In this document: piece after piece, positions 34,284 to 39,092 of the stretch
Numbering within the stretch: position 1 is the first letter of the stretch
Layout: the number at the start of each line of letters is the position of its first letter
Assembly (NCBI GenBank): GCA_018780035.1
Contig: JADMKE010000060.1
Location: 1 to 39,092 of the forward strand
DNA from: Candidatus Sericytochromatia bacterium
Lineage (GTDB): Bacteria > Cyanobacteriota > Sericytochromatia > UBA7694
Direction: 5' to 3'
DNA length: 39,092 bases
Notes under the pieces: generated by a model
Told to the model about the DNA's origin: nothing
Seen by the model: only the letters and a program-made list of their open reading frames with translations
Databases searched by the model: none
Made by a program: the position numbers and the translations under genes

Positions 34284-35932
34284 ATACCGACCTCAGTCTT
34301 TGGCATTTTTGTTTCAATAGGCAAATCTAAAATGTCTTTTATTTGTTTACTGTTATTAAACATAATTAATTCTTTTCTGGCCTGCAGGACTTCTTTGGGG
34401 CGTGTACTTAAAGTATCTAATAACTTACTTTCTGTTGTTTTATCAAATAGCAACAAACTACTTTTACTCAATGTTCGAAGCCATTTGATTTTTAGATTAA
34501 CAATTTTTGACTCTCTGTCTTCTCTGTCATCCATTTCTAAAATTTCTTGTAAATATTTTAGAGTTTCGTAGAATTGAAATTCTGTATCTTGTAAAAATTG
34601 ATTTGATAAATTGAGAAAAAATAATTTTGAATTTTCAGATTTATAGGAGTCTGCTTGAGAAGAAAATGACCATTTTTTTTCTTTAGATACACCGTATAAA
34701 GCTTTTCTTATAGATGTTTTGGTATTCCCTAAAACTTCTAGTGAAGCAGATATTGAATGAGAGATAAATTTTTCGAATTCATATGTGTAATTCGACTGAA
34801 TTTTTATTAGAGGAATTCGGCTTTCAATCCATTCTTTTGGTTTAATATTATTAATAATATGATATCCAAAAACCCAAATACTGACTGGATTAACTGGATA
34901 ATATTTTTGAGTATTTAAGTATTTAAAATAGTTTGACACTACTTTTGCTGGAGAAATTTGATTATATTTATCCTTTTTACTAAATACTAATCCCATCCAG
35001 TTAGGATAACTGATACGACCCACTTTACCGTTAACAGAATAAAATGCATTTTTATCATCTTGCCTGTACGGAGATAATGAATGCAACCATAAATCGTATT
35101 TAAAACCATGTTTCAACATAAAATAATTTTTACTAATTTGAGAACAAGCAATCCCACATAAATCACAAAAGTAATCGTGACAATCTTCAAATTGAAGACG
35201 AATTCTACGTGGTGTGGACCAATACATGTGCAAAGGGTGAACATGCTCTGGGGTGGTTTTAATATCATCTTTTGAAACGAGTGTTTTGCCTAACCAAGGA
35301 AAAATTTTCGCATCTAAAACAGGAGTTAATCTTTGATAATTGAATTCCTCTTGAGTGAGTAGATTAGTACAAACTGTTTTCCAAAGATCTGGTCCCTCTA
35401 TAATTGTTGTTAGTGGCCCTGCTCCGCGCATTGATGTACGATGACCTTGACCACCTTCAGGTGCATTTAACTGTAATGTCAATAAACTTTTTGCTGCACA
35501 CTTTGGACAAATAGCTTTAATGCGATCAGACTTGTTAAAAAATGATTGATAATAATCCATTAAAGAAATTTGAATACTATTACTCGCGCCTTTGTCGCTA
35601 ATATCCTCAAAGTCTTGCATAAAAGATGGTCCTGTAGGATTATAAATATGAAAAGCAGGTGTCAAATCAAGAGTCATTCGCTTTAAATCATCAACACTTG
35701 GAGGTGAGTCAAACAAATCTTCCCAATCATCCAGATCCTCAAGATCCAAAACAGTCTGAAACAAACCAATCAAAAATTGAATTAATGCACCGTTAAAATC
35801 AGGGCGAATGTCATTTAGCTTGACGATAGGATTCTCAAGATAGGATTCGGTGATTTGCCAAGGAGCAATTTCATCAACAGTTCCATCAGCTCTTAGCACA
35901 GGAATCCAGGCATCAGAAATAAGATTAAGCAT
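34280..35932 (-). CDS. cas8e: Cas8e (Cse1) large subunit
   Basis: 550 residues from ATG 35932. It starts MLNLISDAWIPVLRADG, the classic Cse1 N-terminus, and contains two CxxC pairs (CPKC, CDLC) that probably form a zinc site. Cas8e recognises the PAM and recruits Cas3. A TTG at 35950 would add six residues, but AAGGAA lies 8 nt upstream of 35932, and this ATG overlaps the cas3 stop by 8 nt. The gene is AT-rich. Confidence 0.96.
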   Translation of the reverse strand: MLNLISDAWIPVLRADGTVDEIAPWQITESYLENPIVKLNDIRPDFNGALIQFLIGLFQTVLDLEDLDDWEDLFDSPPSVDDLKRMTLDLTPAFHIYNPTGPSFMQDFEDISDKGASNSIQISLMDYYQSFFNKSDRIKAICPKCAAKSLLTLQLNAPEGGQGHRTSMRGAGPLTTIIEGPDLWKTVCTNLLTQEEFNYQRLTPVLDAKIFPWLGKTLVSKDDIKTTPEHVHPLHMYWSTPRRIRLQFEDCHDYFCDLCGIACSQISKNYFMLKHGFKYDLWLHSLSPYRQDDKNAFYSVNGKVGRISYPNWMGLVFSKKDKYNQISPAKVVSNYFKYLNTQKYYPVNPVSIWVFGYHIINNIKPKEWIESRIPLIKIQSNYTYEFEKFISHSISASLEVLGNTKTSIRKALYGVSKEKKWSFSSQADSYKSENSKLFFLNLSNQFLQDTEFQFYETLKYLQEILEMDDREDRESKIVNLKIKWLRTLSKSSLLLFDKTTESKLLDTLSTRPKEVLQARKELIMFNNSKQIKDILDLPIETKMPKTEVGI

Positions 35933-38660
35933 GAGAAAATTTCCTTTCAAAGAACAAGCCCTTATGAATATGATATGTGATAACTCTTAAAGAACCTTTC
36001 TGATCTTGAACCCAACTTCTCCATTCATTATCAGAACCCAATTCTAGAATAATACAACAAACCCACTTCCCTTTATCTTTCATTGTCTCTTTAAGTCTAA
36101 TTAATGCAGTTTGTTGTTCAGAAGAATACATTGAAGTGGCCTCAAAATACTGATCTCTTATATTTACCTGGCTCAATAAATAAGTATTATCGTCAAAAAT
36201 CCATGCATTTAACTTTCCGTTTACCCATTTTAATAATCGACAAGTTGTATTTACATCTGTTAACCGTGTTGGAACAAAGGGTTCATCTTTCCAAAACAAT
36301 TCTTCAGAGGTATATCCTGCTTGAAATTCCACTGTAGATCTTAATGAAATCGTGCGATCTGCATACTCTTTTCCTTGCGATGCATCCTCATGTTTTATGA
36401 GAGATTCAGGTATTTGGATATCCGACTCTAAACCATAAACAGCTTCAACCATATCTCTGGCCCTTTGCGGAACAACCATTTTGTTCATTTCTTGGTCTCT
36501 CAATATTTTCATTGCCAACCACAATTGCCCATGAGCAGGATATACTTTTGCTCCTCCCGGAAAAATTTTTTCAAACCAGTCACTACTCGGATTGTCAATA
36601 AATGGTGGAGAATAAATTAACATTTCAGGTGGAATTTTTACGCAGGCAGGACGATTATCCCTTTGATGCCTTTGCAATCGCCCAGCTCTCTGAATAAGAA
36701 GCTCAATTGGACACAAATCAGTAATCAGACAGTCAAAATCCAGATCTAAAGATTGCTCTACAACTTGTGTAGCAATTAAAATTTGCCCTTTTCGTTTTTC
36801 ATCAGTGCTATTGACTCCAAATATTTGCTCGACACCATCCTCTATTCTTTGCCGATCTCCCATTGCGAATCGAGCATGAAACAAACGAATTTGTGAGATA
36901 GGATGATTTTGAGCTAATTGCTCATAGGCTTTTAAAGCATCGGCAACTGTATTTCTTATCCAACAGACACAAGCTCCATTTTTTGCTTGTGACAAGATAT
37001 AATCCATAATTTGGTAGTCTTTATGGATAAATTTTAGCTGAACCTCACGTTCGGAAAAACGTGAAGCAATTGCTTGAGGTGGATTTTGCTCAGAAGATAC
37101 GTGAGTAATGAGAGGAAAAGATTTAACTTCTTCTAGCGTATATTTATAATCTGTTCCATCAGAAAAAGCTTTGGCTAATTTTTGTTTTAGCTTATTAGGC
37201 ATTGTTGCAGATAATAAAATAGCACTTCCACCTTGGGAAGCGAGGCTAGTTAACAATGCACACAAGGTTTCTGTCATATATGTATCATAAGCGTGAACTT
37301 CATCAACAATTAAAACCTTTCCGTAGAGACCAAATAATCTTAAAGCTTGGTACTTATTACGAAGAATAGCTAGTAGTGCTTGATCGAGTGTTCCTATCCC
37401 AATTGTTGCAAGTAGGCTTGCTTTGCTTTTATCGGCAAGCCAAGCACTACAGTATTGGCTTGCCGACATTTCATTAGTGGCATAGTCAATATCTCGAGGA
37501 CTATTTTCAGCTCCGATTGAATTTTTAAATTCTTTAATTAAAGTACGAGCACTATGTGCCAAAATGAGAGTTGGAATAACATCATTTTGTACAAAAAATT
37601 TACGATAAGCTTGTGAAATTCTTCTGTATGCTTGATTTGCAGTTGCCATCGTTGGTAAACCCAAATAAGCTCCAAAAGCAAGGTTTGCTTGCATAAGTCT
37701 ATAGGCTAAAAGCCAAGCGGCTTCGGTTTTCCCGGAACCTGTAATTTCTTCTAAGAAAAATAACTGAGGCCCATCTGGTAATTCTATTTCATTTAATAAT
37801 TTTTGAAGTGGGGTAGGCTCACTTATTTTGGGGAATAAATCACAAAGGGTTAAATTTTTAGCAATGGTCGGAATTAAGACCCCACTTTCAAAAAGTGCTT
37901 GCTCGGCTTTTGGTAAAGCAACCTTTTCCCAATAAGACTCAGCCAATATTTCTTCAGTCTTATAATGAAAAATTTCTTGATTTGAACCTAACCAATCACA
38001 GAGAGTGCAAAAGCCAGATAGACTCCAAGAAAAATTTTTGAATAATTTTAGGCTATCTTTCGGATTATTTAAAAAAAGTGGTTTTTGTATTGGGCTCAAA
38101 AATAGATTGCATGCCAATAAAACAAATTCTTTTAGGGACTGAACATCTCTTTGATTAAAATAAACATAATCGTGATTAGCTACAGGGGGTTCACCATGGT
38201 GCCCGGTCACAGCACTCGCCCATACAGACCAGATTTCTCTCCATTTATTTTTTTTACTTGGTAGATGAAACTCAATAGTGAGCCATTCACCTTCTGTAAG
38301 CCATTCACATACAAAATCAATCCAAGCGACAAATCCCATTGAATCGTGTCTAAGGTTATAAGGGAGAACAGATGTATCTCCCTGGAGTAGCTCAAACAAT
38401 TCTGGTCGTTGCCCTTGAAAACGATTGCTGAATTTTCCTAAATCATGAATGGCAACAAAGAAACAAATAAGCCACAATAAATCATTTTCATGAATCTTTG
38501 TTTGCTGACTAAATTTTTTTAGGATTTGAGGATTCATTTTAAGAAAAGTGAAAGCGACTGCCGTAACATCAAGGCAATGATAAATTAAAAGATGATAAGT
38601 AGGGCTATTATCATCTTTGGGTTTTGCTTTCCCCCAGTATTTGTAGAGCAATGATGTCAT
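35925..38660 (-). CDS. cas3: Cas3 nuclease-helicase
   Basis: 911 residues, full length. The HD nuclease domain has His28, HDLGKFS (His72-Asp73) and GHHGEPP. The helicase core follows with Walker A GSGKTEAAW (about 310), the DEVH box in VLIVDEVHAYDTYM, LLSATMP, and motif VI in QRAGRLQRHQR. It degrades DNA after Cascade binding. No motif is missing, so activity is expected. It is the first gene of the leftward operon; AGGA lies 9 nt upstream of the ATG. Confidence 0.97.
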   Translation of the reverse strand: MTSLLYKYWGKAKPKDDNSPTYHLLIYHCLDVTAVAFTFLKMNPQILKKFSQQTKIHENDLLWLICFFVAIHDLGKFSNRFQGQRPELFELLQGDTSVLPYNLRHDSMGFVAWIDFVCEWLTEGEWLTIEFHLPSKKNKWREIWSVWASAVTGHHGEPPVANHDYVYFNQRDVQSLKEFVLLACNLFLSPIQKPLFLNNPKDSLKLFKNFSWSLSGFCTLCDWLGSNQEIFHYKTEEILAESYWEKVALPKAEQALFESGVLIPTIAKNLTLCDLFPKISEPTPLQKLLNEIELPDGPQLFFLEEITGSGKTEAAWLLAYRLMQANLAFGAYLGLPTMATANQAYRRISQAYRKFFVQNDVIPTLILAHSARTLIKEFKNSIGAENSPRDIDYATNEMSASQYCSAWLADKSKASLLATIGIGTLDQALLAILRNKYQALRLFGLYGKVLIVDEVHAYDTYMTETLCALLTSLASQGGSAILLSATMPNKLKQKLAKAFSDGTDYKYTLEEVKSFPLITHVSSEQNPPQAIASRFSEREVQLKFIHKDYQIMDYILSQAKNGACVCWIRNTVADALKAYEQLAQNHPISQIRLFHARFAMGDRQRIEDGVEQIFGVNSTDEKRKGQILIATQVVEQSLDLDFDCLITDLCPIELLIQRAGRLQRHQRDNRPACVKIPPEMLIYSPPFIDNPSSDWFEKIFPGGAKVYPAHGQLWLAMKILRDQEMNKMVVPQRARDMVEAVYGLESDIQIPESLIKHEDASQGKEYADRTISLRSTVEFQAGYTSEELFWKDEPFVPTRLTDVNTTCRLLKWVNGKLNAWIFDDNTYLLSQVNIRDQYFEATSMYSSEQQTALIRLKETMKDKGKWVCCIILELGSDNEWRSWVQDQKGSLRVITYHIHKGLFFERKFSHA

Positions 38661-38943
38661 AAAGATTTTCCTAAAAATAAGCTTCGTTAAAATTCATTAA
38701 AACATCCCCACCTGACAAATCCTGTCAGTCTGAAAAAAGAAAAAATTTTTATTTCTTACTCATAATTCACACCTACTATAAAGAAAGAGCTATCCCATGT
38801 CCAGTGGGGATTTTTTCTTCAACCCAGCAACAGGCCCGAGCATCACCCTGCGTCTTGAATTTCCATCGCCTCTTGAATCTCTCCCCAAAACCGCTAAAAT
38901 AGAAATGACATTTTCCAGCCAACGACAATACCAGGGTGTAACC
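38661..38943. promoter_or_regulatory. Divergent intergenic region of cas3 with palindrome
   Basis: This AT-rich gap separates cas3 from the divergent regulator fragment. CTGACA-N5-TGTCAG (38712-38728) is a perfect 6-bp inverted repeat about 52 nt upstream of the cas3 ATG and a candidate operator. On the plus strand TATAAA (38777-38782) may be a -10 box for the regulator gene; its -35 is weak. No other gene is seen. Confidence 0.5.
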
Positions 38944-39060
38944 ATGAAAAAATTTGAACGCCTGATCTGCTTGATATATATGCTTCGCCAGCGTCCTGTG
39001 CGCGCCAAAGAGATCGCCGAACGGTTGGGCATTGCAGAACGAGTCTGTAGGAAAACCTGA
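38944..39060 (+). pseudogene. Truncated helix-turn-helix regulator (DeoR/WYL type)
   Basis: The reading frame from ATG 38944 (AGGG about 9 nt upstream) encodes only 38 residues: MKKFERLICLIYMLRQRP and VRAKEIAERLGIAER, followed by a few residues and a stop. This is the start of an HTH_11-type winged helix as found in WYL-domain regulators, where the recognition helix would continue with T-V-Y-R-D. The frame ends inside the recognition helix, so the gene is broken or interrupted near 39040; the window ends 32 nt later. WYL regulators are known near CRISPR-cas loci. An in-frame extension upstream (from 38797) does not look like protein. Confidence 0.6.
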
Positions 39061-39092
39061 AAACGAGTAATAGCGTAGTATAATTATTAAAG

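Noticed and set aside
38797..38943. N-terminal extension of the HTH regulator frame
   Set aside because: The extension has no family features, and ATG 38944 has a ribosome binding site and begins exactly at the HTH domain.

Overview
The window is a 39 kb piece of a bacterial chromosome with two parts of different character. Positions 1 to about 31,200 have roughly balanced base composition, frequent TTG leucine codons, several lipoprotein signals (LSAC, LTAC, FSSC, SVSC type lipoboxes) and genes for envelope, phosphate and signalling functions. Positions 31,240 to 38,660 are clearly AT-rich and encode a type I-E CRISPR effector. Lipoproteins, an MscS channel, secreted TPR and PQQ-propeller proteins and a c-di-GMP riboswitch suggest a diderm-type bacterium. 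I cannot name the species from sequence alone; a poorly sampled environmental lineage is possible, but that is a guess.

Left part (1-6,500): a degenerate receiver-GGDEF protein lies on the minus strand, divergent from a tandem DJ-1/PfpI lipoprotein whose 5' leader carries a recognisable c-di-GMP-I (GEMM) riboswitch. Next come a PaaI-like thioesterase, a putative esterase, a MazG-like pyrophosphohydrolase and a Ser/Thr kinase.

Phosphate block (6,637-13,822): a SixA-like histidine phosphatase, polyphosphate kinase (ppk1), an exopolyphosphatase (Ppx/GppA), an unrecognised 573-residue membrane protein and a Na/Pi cotransporter with a PhoU-like tail. Junctions are 4-nt overlaps or gaps of 1-10 nt, and a strong terminator closes the block. 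This looks like one polyphosphate/phosphate operon.

Middle (13,836-27,470): a solitary protease-propeptide-like lipoprotein, a TPR protein, 3-hydroxyacyl-CoA dehydrogenase, a RibD whose deaminase zinc site is lost, an RqcH/NFACT protein, an SH3-type membrane protein, a small lipoprotein, tRNA-Gln(CUG), an MscS-cNMP channel, a large phospholipase D-like protein, a STAS protein and a PQQ-propeller lipoprotein.

CRISPR part (27,560-39,060): a 24-repeat array transcribed leftward, its AT-rich leader, then on the minus strand (promoter at the right) cas3-cas8e-cse2-cas7e-cas5e-cas6e, a UPF0175/PIN toxin-antitoxin pair, cas1 and cas2. The toxin-antitoxin pair sits between effector and adaptation genes; antitoxin/toxin and toxin/cas1 each overlap by 4 nt. 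The adaptation genes resemble the chromosome in composition while the effector genes do not, so the locus looks like a mosaic. A truncated helix-turn-helix regulator reads away from cas3, and a palindrome lies between them.
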